From NCBI GenBank assembly GCA_902806575.1, contig CADCXD010000010.1, forward strand, positions 1-64,000: a stretch of 64,000 nt of DNA, in the 5' to 3' direction. A program made the position numbers and the translations under genes. The notes beneath the pieces were generated by a model, which was not told the origin of the DNA, did no database searches, and was given only the letters and a program-made list of their open reading frames with translations. This stretch comes from Jackrogersella multiformis. Its lineage: Eukaryota > Ascomycota > Sordariomycetes > Xylariales > Hypoxylaceae. Shown here piece after piece: positions 13,401 to 26,642 of the stretch; the stretch's first letter is position 1, and each line of letters begins with the position of its first letter.

Positions 13401-15847
13401 TAAATATAATTTATGAAATAACTTTTATTAAATTTTTTAATATATTTTTATTAATTTTTAATAATATATTTAAGTTTATTAAAAAACGGGTAATTAATTC
13501 TTATATAATTTATATTTAAATCGATATATATTTTATTATTTCCATTTATTAATTGAGGGTATACCTTAATATATAAATATATATAATTAAATAAAAATAA
13601 AACATTTAAAAGGTTAATGTTAAAAGCTATTTTTACTTATAAAAACTATATATTTCTTTGGTTTTTTTATTTTTTAAGGTATTTAATAAATATTTTATTT
13701 AACGTTTTTATAAGTACGAATATATTAAAATAACTTATTTTAAAACGGTAAAATTATTTAATAATAATTATAAATTTGACGGTTAAAATTTATTATAAAC
13801 GGTATTTTAACGACTTTTAAAGTAAGGTTAAAGGTATATTTATATTTATATTATCGTTTTATTTATATAAATAAGAAGTTTTTTGAATAGTATTTATAAA
13901 TTACAATAATGTTAAGCGTAATATTAATATAATTAACGTTAATATTTAATTTTAAATTATTTAAGGAATTATCTATAAATAATACGAGAAAAGTTTTATT
14001 TTTATTTATTTAATATATACTTTTTTTACGGTATTTATTACGATTAAGGTCTCGATTTTAAGTTTAACTACGTTTTTTAATTTTTTATTAATCTTTTTAA
14101 TTATTATCTTGATAATTATTTTAACGGTTATTACGGTGATTTTATTTATAATTATCGTCCCGATGTTTATTTCTTTAATTATTTCGTTAGTTATTTTATT
14201 AATTATTTTTATAATTGCTTCGTTAATTATTTCTACGGTTACTTTAACGGTTTTAGTTATTATTTTAACGGTTTTAATTATTATTTTTATGGCCTCGATT
14301 ATTATACGGATAATATCGATTGAAGCTTTATTAATTATTATTATAAAAACTTAACGATATATAATATTTCTTTTATTATTAATTAAAATAAAAAGATTTA
14401 AATTATTTTTAAGGAAATAAGTTTTATGTTATTTTTATTATAATTAATTTATTTCTTTCGATTTTTTATATGTAATTTTAAAAGGTTTCAACTTTATATA
14501 AAGTGTAAAAGAATTATTAAATTTTTAAAATATACCGGTTTAAATGGTTATAACGATTTTATATTAATTTTAATTTTTTAATTTTATCATTTTATAAGTA
14601 TATGCGTATTAAATTTTTTTAAATATATGTACGAATAATATTATTACTTTTAATTAATTTTATAACGTTTAATATAATGGATATAAATAAAATAAATATT
14701 ATACTTAGGTTTAAATAAAATTATTCTTTTAAATACTTAAGCATTTTATTTAATTTAACGGTTTGTTTTTATTTATATTTAATAAAAATAAATTTACTAT
14801 TTCATTAATATTATAATATCTTACTTAATAAAGTAAAGAAAAGTATAAAAAGCTGCTTTTTATTATTATATTAATAATAAAATTTTTACGAAAAAAATTA
14901 ATATAATTGATAAATATATATATATTTATAAAAATGATGTTTTATTTATTAATAATAAGTTTACGATTTTAAGGATTTTTAAACTTTAAATTAAATATAT
15001 TAACATTATTTTTCTTAAGTTTTATAAAAAACTAAAATCTATTTATAAGTAAATTAACTAACGTTATAAGATTTATTTTATTTATAAGTGACGGTTTATT
15101 TATTTTTTTATTACTTTTTTATAATAATAATTTTATTTAATTATTTATTATATCTATTTTTACAGTAACATTTATATTTATATTTTTAAAATAATTTTTT
15201 CAACTTAAAATAAAAGGTTACGTTTTATTAAATATCCTTTTTATACGTTTATATATTTCGATTTTTATAAATATAATTTTATTATTAATTAATACTATTA
15301 TAAGCTTAATAATTTTCTTTAATTTAAGCAATTTCAAAAAGTTGAAAATATTATCTTTAACTTTGAATATCTCGTTTTATTTAACCATTTTTAATTATAA
15401 AACCTAATAATATTAATATATATAAAAAAGTGGTTATATTAATATAATATAAAAGTATATAAAAAATGTAAATATTAAAAAGGATTTTTTACCGAAAATA
15501 TTATAAATATTTTTTATATAAAAAACTAAGGTAAGGTTAATCGTTTTAAATTAATATATATAAAACCTTTCATAAATTTTATACTTTAAAAATTCTAAAA
15601 AGTCGTGAAATTAATATAAAAATATAATAAGTAATAAAAAAAAATTATATTATAATAATAAAAAACTTTTATAAACATAATTTTTTTTTTTAAATTTAAG
15701 TAAATTTAAATAATAAAAAATATATAACGTAAATATAACATTAAAAGTTAATAAAAAATATAAAAAGCTATTTAAGTTAAGTAAATCGCGTATTAAAGGC
15801 TTATAGAACTTATAATTAAGTAATAATTATAAATAAAATAAAATAGT

Positions 15848-15858
15848 GGTTTAAATCC
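15848..15858 (+). other. B-box-like 11-mer GGTTTAAATCC
   Basis: Identical to the 11-mer at 24,041-24,051. It equals the RNA polymerase III B-box (GGTTCRANYCC) with one C-to-T change. Flanking bases do not form a good T-stem here, so this may be chance. Confidence 0.2.
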
Positions 15859-16050
15859 TTAAGGTTTAGAAGATTAATAATAATAAAGAACCGAGAAAAA
15901 TTATATTAATAAAAATTATATATATAATCGCGAAACGAGTTATATTAATAAATTATTAATATAATATATTATATACTTAAAATATAAATAATAATAATAT
16001 AAATTAATATAATTAATTTTAATTAAAAGAATTTATATTAAATATTAATT

Positions 16051-16221
16051 TAATACGGACCTTATAAGGTGTGTTTTAATATATAAAATTAATAATTTCT
16101 TTATTATCTTGAAACGGATAAAAAATAAAATAAAAATGAAAAGTTTTTATTTTATTTATTTAATTTAACGTATAAAATATATATTTTTATTTAATATAAG
16201 GATCCTTATAAAATTACATTA
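16051..16221 (+). mobile_element. MITE-like element, copy C
   Basis: 171 bp, the same length as copy A, starting TAATACGGACCTTATAAGG and ending CCTTATAAAATTACATTA. This copy keeps the cleanest left terminal repeat, showing the complete CCTTATAAGG palindrome, while its right end has lost the G residues. Across the pair with copy A almost all differences are transitions. Same orientation as the other three copies. Confidence 0.72.
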
Positions 16222-18880
16222 CTTACGTTTTTTAACGTTAATTTATTCTTATAAATTAATAAAATAATTATAAATAAAAGATTTAAATATTATTATTTTA
16301 ATGGAAAACGTACGAAGAAAATCCGGAACGTAAAATGAATATTTTTTAAATTAATAAAACATATCATTATTTAAACGTAAATTAATTATTTTAACATAAA
16401 AAACGTTATAACGATAATTATTATTTTAATATAATAATAATAATTTAAAATAAATTATATCGATTTAAATAAAATAATAAAATTATTATTAAAAAATTTA
16501 TTAAAAAAGTTTAATATAAAATATTTATAATATAATAACATTTAAAAATTAAAATATTAACTTTATAAGTAATTAAATTTATTATCGTTATTAAAGTAAT
16601 TATTTTAAAAAATTAATTTTAATTTTATTATAAAGTTATTATTGAGTATAAAAATAATGACTTAATTTATAATATAATTTTAATAATTACAAATCGTTTT
16701 ATAAAAATTAAATTATTTACATTTATTATGAAAACGTTAAATATAATTAAATTTATAAAAATATTTTACGAAAAGGTTAAATGGAAATATAGCTTTTTTA
16801 AAAGTATTATTAATAATTAAAATAAGTTAATTATAAGTTATTTTTAAAAATATTTAAATAATATTAAGAAAATTATTTAACGATTATTTATTCTTTAATA
16901 TTTATAAATAAACGGGTAAATATAAATTTAAGTTGAAAAAATAAAAAAAGATTAATCTAAACGGTAATTATATATTAAGCGTTTTATAAATATTAAAAAA
17001 AACGTTTAATAATTAATAATAATATTACAATTAAAAATATACGTTAAAAACTTTTAAAGTAAAAAAGGTTATAAAATTATTAATAATGTATTTTAAGTTT
17101 AAAATAAAAAAGAAAATTACTTTAATATAAATTTAAATTAAAGTAATAAAAAAAGTAAACTTAATAATATATAACATTGAATTATTATTATAATATAATT
17201 AAATATATAATATATTTTTAATATTTAATTTAAAGTTTTCATACGATCGGGCCGAAAGTAATAAAAAAACGGTTAAAAAATTACCGAAATTTATTAACGA
17301 ATAAAAAAAAGTGAATTATTAAAGATATTATAAAATATCGAAACGATTAAAATGGCCGAAAATATTTAATTAAATAAAAAGGTTAATTTATAAAATATAA
17401 TATATAAAAGTTTTAAGGAATATTTAAAAAATACGGTAACTTTATTACGTCGATATAAAAATAAAATATTTTTTTTATTAAAAATGAAATAACGTATAAT
17501 AACAGTTATTAAAATAAATTAAAATAATATTATTATTAAATATCGTATAAATATTTAAAGTAAATAATTATTTATTTATATTATTTCGTGTATTATGAAT
17601 TTTGTTTAAAAAAGTTATTCGGTTAACGTTTAAACCTTAATAAACCGTTTTTTATATTATAATTAAAATTATATTTCTAAGAAATTTATAAGGTTTTCAT
17701 AAAAAACCGGTAAATAATTATTATATAATAATATATATAAAAGAAAAGTTATTTTTAATTAAACGGAAATAATTTTTTAATTTAACGAATTATAAAATTT
17801 TATTTATACGATTTAATTAAATAAGTTTTATTTTATAAAACGATATAATTATTATTATTAAATTAAAGGTAACGTTATAATTAAATATTTTTTTAATCGT
17901 AATTTATTAAAAAATACTAATATTAATTTAAAAAAAACGAAAAAACTTATTATAAAAATATTTAAATTAACAGAAAACAAATGATAAACGAAAGTTAATT
18001 TAATTACGGTTAAACGAGTTAAATTATTATTAATAATAATATAAAAACGTAACTTTTTAACGATTATATTTTAAAAAGTTAACTTTAATTTTTTTAAATA
18101 AACGTAATTACGATTCAATTATTTAAGTTTTTTAATTAAAATTTTATTTTATTTATAAAGGTATTTAATTTAATGTTATAATTATTTAAAAAAAGTTATC
18201 GATTTATTAAATTATATTAAAAAAATTAAAAGGTATTTTAAAAAAATTAATATAACGATTATATGAAATATAATAAATTTATAATATAAAAAGTTTAATA
18301 ATTTATATAATTAATTATATAAAAGGGGTTTTTAAGTTTTACGAGATAATATAATTTATAATGAAAATATTATTTAATTAAGTATTTAATGTAAGAAATA
18401 ACATTATAAACGAATTGATTTACGATGTTTTTATTAATGTTTTTATTAATAAATATACGGCGATTAAAATAATGTTAACGTTTTTTATAATTAAAAAAAT
18501 AATAAGAAATAATTTTTAAACGATTAATTATAACGATAAAAAAATAAGAAATTTTCAAGTAAGAGTAAATAATAATAAAAACAAGAAAAAGCAAACTTTT
18601 ATAATAAACCGAAAATAACGTTAAGTAAGTTACTAAATAATTAAGCTTTTTATTAATAAAACGTTATATTTTAAAGTTTATAATTAATAAACGAAAAGTA
18701 AAATTATTATAATAATTAAATTTCTTAAGGATTATTTTAAATGAACGGTATATAATAAATTAAAAGTTATTATATATTATTAAATATGTTTTTATAAAAT
18801 TTTAATAACGGGAGGATAATGTTATTAAGGATTTACGGTTACGAAAAAGGAGATAATTTAAAAGATTAAGTGTAAGATTT

Positions 18881-19016
18881 TAGTACGGACTTTATAAGGT
18901 GTGTATTAATATGTAAGATTAATAGTTTCTTTATTATCTTAAAACGGGCGAGAAATAAAATAAGGATTAAAAGTCTTTATTTTATTTAATATAAAGACCT
19001 TTATAAAATCGCATTA
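18881..19016 (+). mobile_element. MITE-like element, copy D (internal deletion)
   Basis: 136 bp, starting TAGTACGGACTTTATAAGG and ending CTTTATAAAATCGCATTA. It lacks ~35 bp present in copies A and C between the TTTTATTTA and TTTAATATAA segments. It keeps the most G and C in the interior (for example AAAACGGGCGAGAAATAA), so it is the copy least changed by mutation and the best guide to the ancestral sequence. Confidence 0.7.
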
Positions 19017-19504
19017 AATTTATTTTTATTAAAAGTAAAGTGATTATATAATAAAAAGTTATTATATAACGTTAAAATTACGATAAATAATTAAAAAGGT
19101 ATTATACGATAATATATATATATTATAACTTTTAACGTAACTTACGATTACTGTTTTTTATTTTTTAAATAAAAGTTTATTAATAAAAATAACGATTAAA
19201 TTCTAAATAACCTTTTATTTATTATTTTATTTAAATATTAATTATTTATTTCGTTATAAATATATTTTTATAAAAATGTTATTATATTAATATATATTTT
19301 TAAATTAATTAATATTTATAATATTAAGATTTTTTTAATTACATTTAACTTATCGATTATAATAACGATTTTTAATTTATTAATTAAGAATTTAAATAAT
19401 ATAATTAATAAAAAATCGAAAATTATTTTTTAACGATAATATAAATCTTATATTATTATATATATTAAATACTTAATTAAAATATTTTTTATATTATTTC
19501 TTAA

Positions 19505-19620
19505 TATTATTAAATATTACGATATTATTAAATATTACGATATTATTAAATATTACGATATTATTAAATATTACGATATTATTAAATATTACGATATTAT
19601 TAAATATTACGATATTATTA
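19505..19620. repeat. Perfect 18 bp satellite, ~6.4 units
   Basis: TATTATTAAATATTACGA is repeated six times without a single mismatch, followed by a partial unit of eight bases. Identity between units contrasts with the heavy divergence of every other repeat in the block, so the array probably expanded after mutation stopped or is turned over by slippage. Confidence 0.95.
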
Positions 19621-20090
19621 ATACATATTTAATAAAACTTTAAAAAAAATTGATTTTTCATTTATAAATTATTACGTAAAAATTAAAAAATTCTTAAATT
19701 TTATTAACGTAATATTAAAGATTTTTTAACTTTTTAACGATATTATTGTGATTTTATTTTTATATTTAAATATAATAAATAATTATTAAAAAAATAAAAC
19801 TTTATTTATAACGTTAATTTTATTTTTATTTTTAAACGATTTTTTTAATGTAATAATAAATAAATACTAATTAAATTATTTTTATTTAATAATTTAAAAT
19901 TAATAATTATTTCACCTTTTTTTTAATAATAAAATAAAAATAATTAAACGATATAATTATTTTATTTAAATTATACATTTAATTGAAATTTTTATTAAAT
20001 TTGTTTTATTTTATATATTTTTTATTAATCGTTAATTATATCGATCGTTTTTTTAAAATATATTAATAATATTATAATTTTATTAAATTT

Positions 20091-20261
20091 TTTATTTATT
20101 TATTAAAATAAATAATTATTAAGTAAAAAAGAATTAAATTTTATTAATAAGTTAATTTTTTATATTAAAATATTATATATATTTACGTTAAATTAAGTTT
20201 TTTTATAAAATATTTATACTTTTTTTTAATAAATTTTTTAATTTTAATATTATATCGTAAA
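20091..20261 (+). repeat. Right copy of repeat R1 (5' segment)
   Basis: Counterpart of 18-290. A further shared segment follows in each copy (TTAATTTTTATAATTAATTTTTT near 372 and near 20,669, interrupted by single-base differences). Between R1 and R2 the right copy carries about 3.7 kb and the left copy about 0.9 kb, so one has gained or lost DNA. Confidence 0.55.
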
Positions 20262-21168
20262 GTTATAAGCTTATTAAATATATTTAAACAAATAATTTTT
20301 TAAAACGTATTTATATTATAAATATTATTTATTACGTTTTTTATTTTAACGTAAAAAATAATTTTCTTTATATAATAAATTAAAATAAATATTATTATTT
20401 TAATAAAAAAAATCGATTTATAATTAAAATTTATTATTATATTTAACTTTTTAAATAATAATATTTTGTTAATATTTAAACTTTAAAACATAATATTAAA
20501 ATTATATATATTTTATTATAATTAATAATTACGTTATACTTTTTTAAAAAGAATTTATTAATAAATTAAGTTAAAAATTTAAATAATTAATTTATACTTT
20601 TATTAAGATTTAAATTTAAACTTAACGTTTATATATTATTTTCCTTTAAAATTTAATCGAAAATTTAACTTTAATTTTTATAATTAATTTTTTAAGATTA
20701 TTTTATATATGATTACGTTTAACGTTTTTTTTATTTAAAATAAATTGTTTTAAAATGTAAAGATTTATACTTTTTTATTAATTAAAAGTTTATTAATACT
20801 TTTTTTTTACGAGAGATTTTATAAAGTTTATCTTTTAACGTTTATTTATTTATTTTTAACATGTAATTAACGATTTAATTGTTAAAATTTAATATATATT
20901 ATATTAAATTAGTTTATATAATATTAATTTTTTTTAATTTTTTTAGTTAATTGTTTTATTAAAATTAACTTAACCTTTTATTTAATTAAATAAATATAAT
21001 AAAGGCTTTTTTATTATTTATTAATATCGTAATAAAAAAATTACATTCTTTTTTTAATTTTTTAATTTTTAAGTTAATTAATCGGTTTTTTATAAAATCT
21101 TATATGACCTTTAATAATATTAATAATAATAAAAGGTTTTAATTAATTTAAGAAAATTTAATTAATAA

Positions 21169-21173
<5 letters not shown>

Positions 21174-21201
<28 letters not shown>

Positions 21202-21203
21202 TA
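21174..21203. repeat. ATT trinucleotide microsatellite
   Basis: About ten uninterrupted ATT units inside the AT-rich block. No function is apparent. Confidence 0.9.
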
Positions 21204-24037
21204 ATAAAGCTTTTAAATAAATGATTTTATTTTTATTAATAATTTTAAAAAGTTAATTATATTTAATTAAGTATAATATATTTATTAATTTTTAATTAAT
21301 ATTAATTTTTATAAATTAAATTAAAAGGTTAAAATATTTTATAAGGTTTTTTTAAATATTAAAGATTATAATTTTATTAATTAAATAATAAGTTTATTTT
21401 TTATGTATAAAATTATTTATTTATTTAGAAATGTATTTATTAATAATATAATTAATTAAATTTTTATTATTTTATAATTCTTTTACGATTTATTTTAATA
21501 TTAAATAATTTTAAATTTTATCGTTTTTTTATAATAATATTTTAGTTTTTAATTTTAATAAATAATCTTATATTTATTTATTTTAATAAGGTAAAGATAT
21601 ATATTTTAAAAATATATTATAATTTAATTATTAATTTAATTATAATAAAGTTAATATTAATTAAAAAGGTATAAATAATAAAGTTATTTTAATTAAATAT
21701 ATATATTATTGAAGCGTTTTAAAGTTAAGTTAAATAAATGGGCGTTATTTAATATAAGTTTTTATATTTTAATTATATTTATTAAAAAACTTATAAAGTT
21801 ATTATTAAAGTTTTAATATAATATAATATAATTTATTTTAAGATAAAAGTTGTATATATTCTTTTATTAAAATAAAGACTTTTTTAATTATTATTTTTTA
21901 AAATAATTACGTAGTTTATTATTTAATATAAATATTAATCGTTAAGTTATTTAATTAAGCGGTTAAGTTATTAATTTAATCGTTTTTCTTTAAAAATTAA
22001 AATTAATTAAATAAAAGGTAAATTTTTATTTAATTAAATTTTTAAAAGGTTTTAATATAGGTTTATTTATTTATAAAAAGGTTTATATAAAATAAATTAA
22101 TTTTTATTGTTTTTTTATTTCTTTTTTTTCTTGTAATTTATTAATTTATATTTTTAATTAATTTAATTATTGATATATCTTTTTAATCTTTTATAATTAA
22201 GCTTTTTTAAGGTTTTAAAGGTTAATTTATTGTTAATTAAAATAATTTATAAAAGGTTATTATCGATTTAAGAAATAATTTTTAATATATAAAGTTTTTA
22301 TTTTTTAAATTTTTATATTAAAATTAAATAAAAAGTTTAATAATTTAATAAGGTTATAATATAGAGGTTTGTCTATTAAATCGTTAAGTTAAAGTATTTA
22401 AAACTTATATTATCGTAAGTTTTTTCCTTTAAAATTTATTTTTAATAAGATTTTTATTTTTTCTTAAGTTTTAATATTCTCGATAATTATTATAACTTTA
22501 TCTTTAATCTTTTAATTATTTATTTAATAAAATACCTTTTTAATTATTGCTTTTTTAAAAGGTTAAATTTAATTTTTTATTAAAAGTTTTAAGTTATTTT
22601 AAATAATTATTTTTATAAAATAAAAAATATTAAAAAATATTAAAATAAAAGAATTAATTAATTAATCTAATGTTATAATATTTACGATTAATTAAAAAAC
22701 CATTAATAGTTAAATTAATTATTGAATCTATATTTTTAAAAATATTTTTAACTTACATTTTAAACGAAATAATTTTTTAATTAATTATATTAATTAATTA
22801 AAAAGAAAAGTTTAATTTTAAATTAATGGTTTTATTAATATTATTATAATAATTTTAAAAGTTAAAAAGGGTAAAAAAATTTATAATTAACGGTTTATTA
22901 TTTAAATCTTATATATGGCGTTTTAAAATAATAAGAATAATTTTAAAATCTAAATTTATTATATTTAAGATAAATTAATTAAAGATATTTTTAAACTTTA
23001 AATTTATAAAAATAAATTTTATATAATTTATCCTTAAAAAGTTTAAACTTTTAATATTTATTTTTAAATTTTTATTAATAAATATAATATAACATTCCTT
23101 TAATTAAGTTTATAAAAAGGAATTTAAATATTTTTATAATAATTTTAAATGGTTAATATTTAACAATAAATTATTAATATTTATTAAGTTAAAAATAAAT
23201 ATAAAAATAAAGGATTAATTAAATGTTTTTTTATTTTTTAATAAAAGATTATTTTATTATTTATATATTTTAAATAAAAAATGTATTAATGTTTTTTATT
23301 ATGTAATTTAGGCTTTAATTAACGTTAATTTAATATATCATAATTACGTTTTTATATATAATAAAATTAATTAAGTAATAAGAAATATTAAATAAAGTAA
23401 ATTTATTATAATAATAAATAAAACTTTTTATATTTTTAAGTCGGTAAATTTAATAAAATAAATCTTTAAAACGTATATTACTTAATAAAAATAATTAATT
23501 AATAACGTAATGTTTAAATTTTATAATAATAATGTTAATATTATATTTAAATAATTTAAATAATTTAAATTTATATACGAAGTCGTTTATTTAGTTTTAA
23601 TATTTAATTAATATAATATTATATTATATATAAATTAAGTTTTAAAGTTTTTTATTAATAATTATTTTATTTTATTAATTTACTTTAATATTTAGTTGTT
23701 TTTTATTAACGTTTTTCTTTTTTTAATTAAGTTTATTTTATATTAATTATGAATTATTTTTATTAATTTTATTTATAAATATATAAGTTATTATAATTTT
23801 AAATAATTTTAAAAGTAAAAGTTTTATAATAACGTATATAAATTAAATGAATACGTAAGGAATATATAACAAAATTATTAAAGAAAAAGGGGTTTAAAAG
23901 GTTATTTTTAATTATTAAAAAGTGATTAAAATTAATAAAAGTTTTTTAATTAATGTTATTTATAAGTGTTCTCATTATTTACTTTATTTTTTTTAAAGTT
24001 TAAATATATAATATACGATTTTTTAAAAATTAAAGTT

Positions 24038-24054
24038 ACGGGTTTAAATCCTGT
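24038..24054 (+). other. tRNA T-arm-like hairpin (possible tRNA/SINE relic)
   Basis: ACGGG, a seven-base loop TTTAAAT, then CCTGT: a five-pair stem with one G-T wobble, the geometry of a tRNA T-arm. The core GGTTTAAATCC equals a Pol III B-box with one C-to-T change. I could not build convincing D and anticodon arms upstream, so this is at most a mutated tRNA or tRNA-derived SINE. Confidence 0.25.
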
Positions 24055-24388
24055 AATAATTATTATTAAATTAAAGTAAAAAGCTTTTAAAGGATAAAAA
24101 TAATCACTTAAGTTTTTATAAAACTTAAATAATTACGTTTCTCTCGATTTAAAAGATATAAATTAATAACGATTAATAGAAAAGTAATATAATTAATATA
24201 AATAAATATTAAAAAACGATTATAAATCATCGATAATTAAAGTTAAAAAAAGTTAATTAAAAAATTAAGTTTTTATATAAAAAAGTTACGTAATTATTTA
24301 TTATAAATTAATTATCTTTATAAAATAACTTTTTATAAAATTTATTTTATTTAATTTACCTTTATATCTTTTACTTTAATTTATTATA

Positions 24389-26440
24389 TTTTTTATTTTT
24401 TATTTAAATATTTAAAATAAACGTTTATAATTATTATAATTAATTTTAAATTAATAATATTTTTTATTTTAAATTTTAAATTTAATTTATTATAATTTAT
24501 TATATATTTATAAATATTTTAAATATTTGATAATTTTAAATAATATTTAATAATTAAATCTTAATAAATATATTTTTAAAATAAAGTTTTAAAGTATATT
24601 TTACCTTTTTAAAAAATATTAAAACCTTTAATATATAAATTTTATATTAATTAAATAATATTTTAAAAATATATTTTGTATCGTTTTATTTTTATTTTAT
24701 TTTTTAATAAATATTTAATTTATTTATTAATTTTCTAAGTTTTTATAAAATATATTTTTTATTTTTATAAATTTTATAAATTTTTAATAAATTATTTAAA
24801 TAAAAATTATTTATATATAAATATTACGTTAATACGAATAATTATTTTTAATAAAAATTTATTTATTATTATAAATTTATTTATATTTATTATAAAATAA
24901 CCGATATTATAAATGTTTTAACTTTTTAATATTAATCAACGACTCGTTTTATTTTTTTACGATTATATAAATATTAAAATGTTATTTATTTAACCGTTAA
25001 ATAATTTTTTAATAACTTAACGTTTAATTATAAATCAAATTACGATTTATTTCGTAATACGTATTTAAAATTTATATATTAATTTAAACATAAAATTAAT
25101 TAATAAAAGTTAAAATTTTTAAAATTAATTAAATGTATTAATTAAAACTTATTTTAATTTTAAAATAATAAATTAATTAATTAAATTAATTATTATTTAA
25201 TTTTTTTTTTAAATTTCGATTAATCGATTAAATTATATACCTTTATTTAAAAAAAAAATTTATAGTTTAATTACGTATTTCTATTATAAATAAATATACG
25301 ATAAATAATATTAACTTAATTATTTATAATTTAATTTTTTTTAAAAAAAATAAAAAAAGTTTAATTTTAAAGCTTTATATAATTACTTATATAATTTTAT
25401 TAATATTAATTTTTTAAGGTATAATTATTTATATTTACGATTAAAATTTTTAATAAATTATAATTAAATCTTTTAATATAAAATTAATAATATAAATAAA
25501 TTAATTTATAAATTAAATATAAATATTAAAATTATTATTAAAATTATTATAAGTTATATTTTTAAATTATAAATTAATAAAAATTATAATAATATTAATA
25601 ATATTAAAAGAATTAATAATTAAAACTTAAAAAATAAAGGAATTTAATAATTAATTAAATTAATTACGTTTTTATTAATAATTTTATTAATAATATTATA
25701 AAATTTAAATTAAATTAAAAGTTAATTAATATTAATTAATATATAAAAATAATTAAAATAAAAAGTTAATATTAAAATTAATATTAAAATAAATTATAAT
25801 ATAATTTTTAACGTTTTATTAAATATTTACTTAAACTTTTAAATATTTAATATTTATTAAAAGTTATAAAATATCATTTTTAATATTAAATTTTATATAA
25901 TATAAAAGTTTTATATTAATAAAAAAATTAATTTTATATTTAATAAATTATTTATATATAATTAATATAACCTTTATATTATTTAAATGTTTCGGTAATT
26001 ATAAAAATTTTTTTATAAAATATTATCGTTATTAAAATTTAAAGTTATAAATAAAAACTTAATTAATTAAGAAAACTTAATTTTATTAAAATAACGTTAA
26101 TACGTAAATTATAGGAATATAACGTTAATACGTAAATTATAAGAATATAAAAAATTATAATATAATTAAATTTAATTAATAATAAAAAAATAAAATAACG
26201 AAAAAAATATTTATAAAATATTTAAAGTTTAATAATTATTAATTAAATTTTTATTACGTTAATTTATCGCGATTAATTAATTTAACGATAAAATATAAAT
26301 CGTTACGATATAACGAAAATAAAATATTATTATATATTATATATTATTAAATTAATATTTTTAAATAAAATATAAGTTATTTTTAACGTATAAATTATTA
26401 TTTTAAATATAAAATATATAATTATAATTTTTAATAATAT
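24389..26440 (+). repeat. Right copy of long direct repeat R2
   Basis: Counterpart of 1,281-3,085. It is more thoroughly mutated at its right end: AACGTATGAGTTATTACTT of the left copy reads AACGTATAAATTATTATTT here. It carries a private tandem duplication at 26,093-26,148. It ends close to the right border of the AT-rich block. Confidence 0.7.
26093..26148 (+). repeat. 28 bp tandem duplication
   Basis: Two adjacent 28 bp units beginning AACGTTAATACGTAAATT differ at one base (AGG versus AAG, a G-to-A change). The matching place in the left R2 copy, near 2,584, has only one unit, so the duplication is specific to this copy. Confidence 0.85.
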
Positions 26441-26480
26441 ATTTATTTTAAATAATTTACGTATTTTATAATTATAATAA

Positions 26481-26642
26481 ATTTCTTTTAATCGAATATA
26501 CCGAAAAAAAACCATATTAATATAATAACCTTTAATAAACTTAAGTAAAATTTTCGATAAAATTTTATAAGGAATTTCTCAATCGGATATACCGAAAAAA
26601 AAAACCATATCGACATAATAACCTTCGATAAACTCGGGCATA
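26481..26642 (+). repeat. Border repeat showing a mutation gradient
   Basis: Two copies ~93 bp apart (26,481-26,546 and 26,574-26,642) share ATATACCGAAAAAAA, an ACCATAT segment and ATAATAACCTT. Apart from small length differences, about ten substitutions separate them and all read as C-to-T or G-to-A from the inner-genic copy to the outer copy, for example TTCGATAAACTCGGGCA against TTTAATAAACTTAAGTA. Confidence 0.85.

Noticed and set aside
14109..14354. 81-codon open frame of Ile/Leu/Val/Thr, resembling a membrane peptide
   Set aside because: It is low-complexity AT-rich sequence in a RIP block, with no start context, neighbours or homologous design; hydrophobicity follows from T-rich codons.
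5299..19016. The four ~171 bp elements read as short LTRs of one or two retrotransposons
   Set aside because: Ends are inverted repeats rather than TG...CA, spacing between copies is irregular, and no internal polymerase text is seen. Kept only as an alternative.
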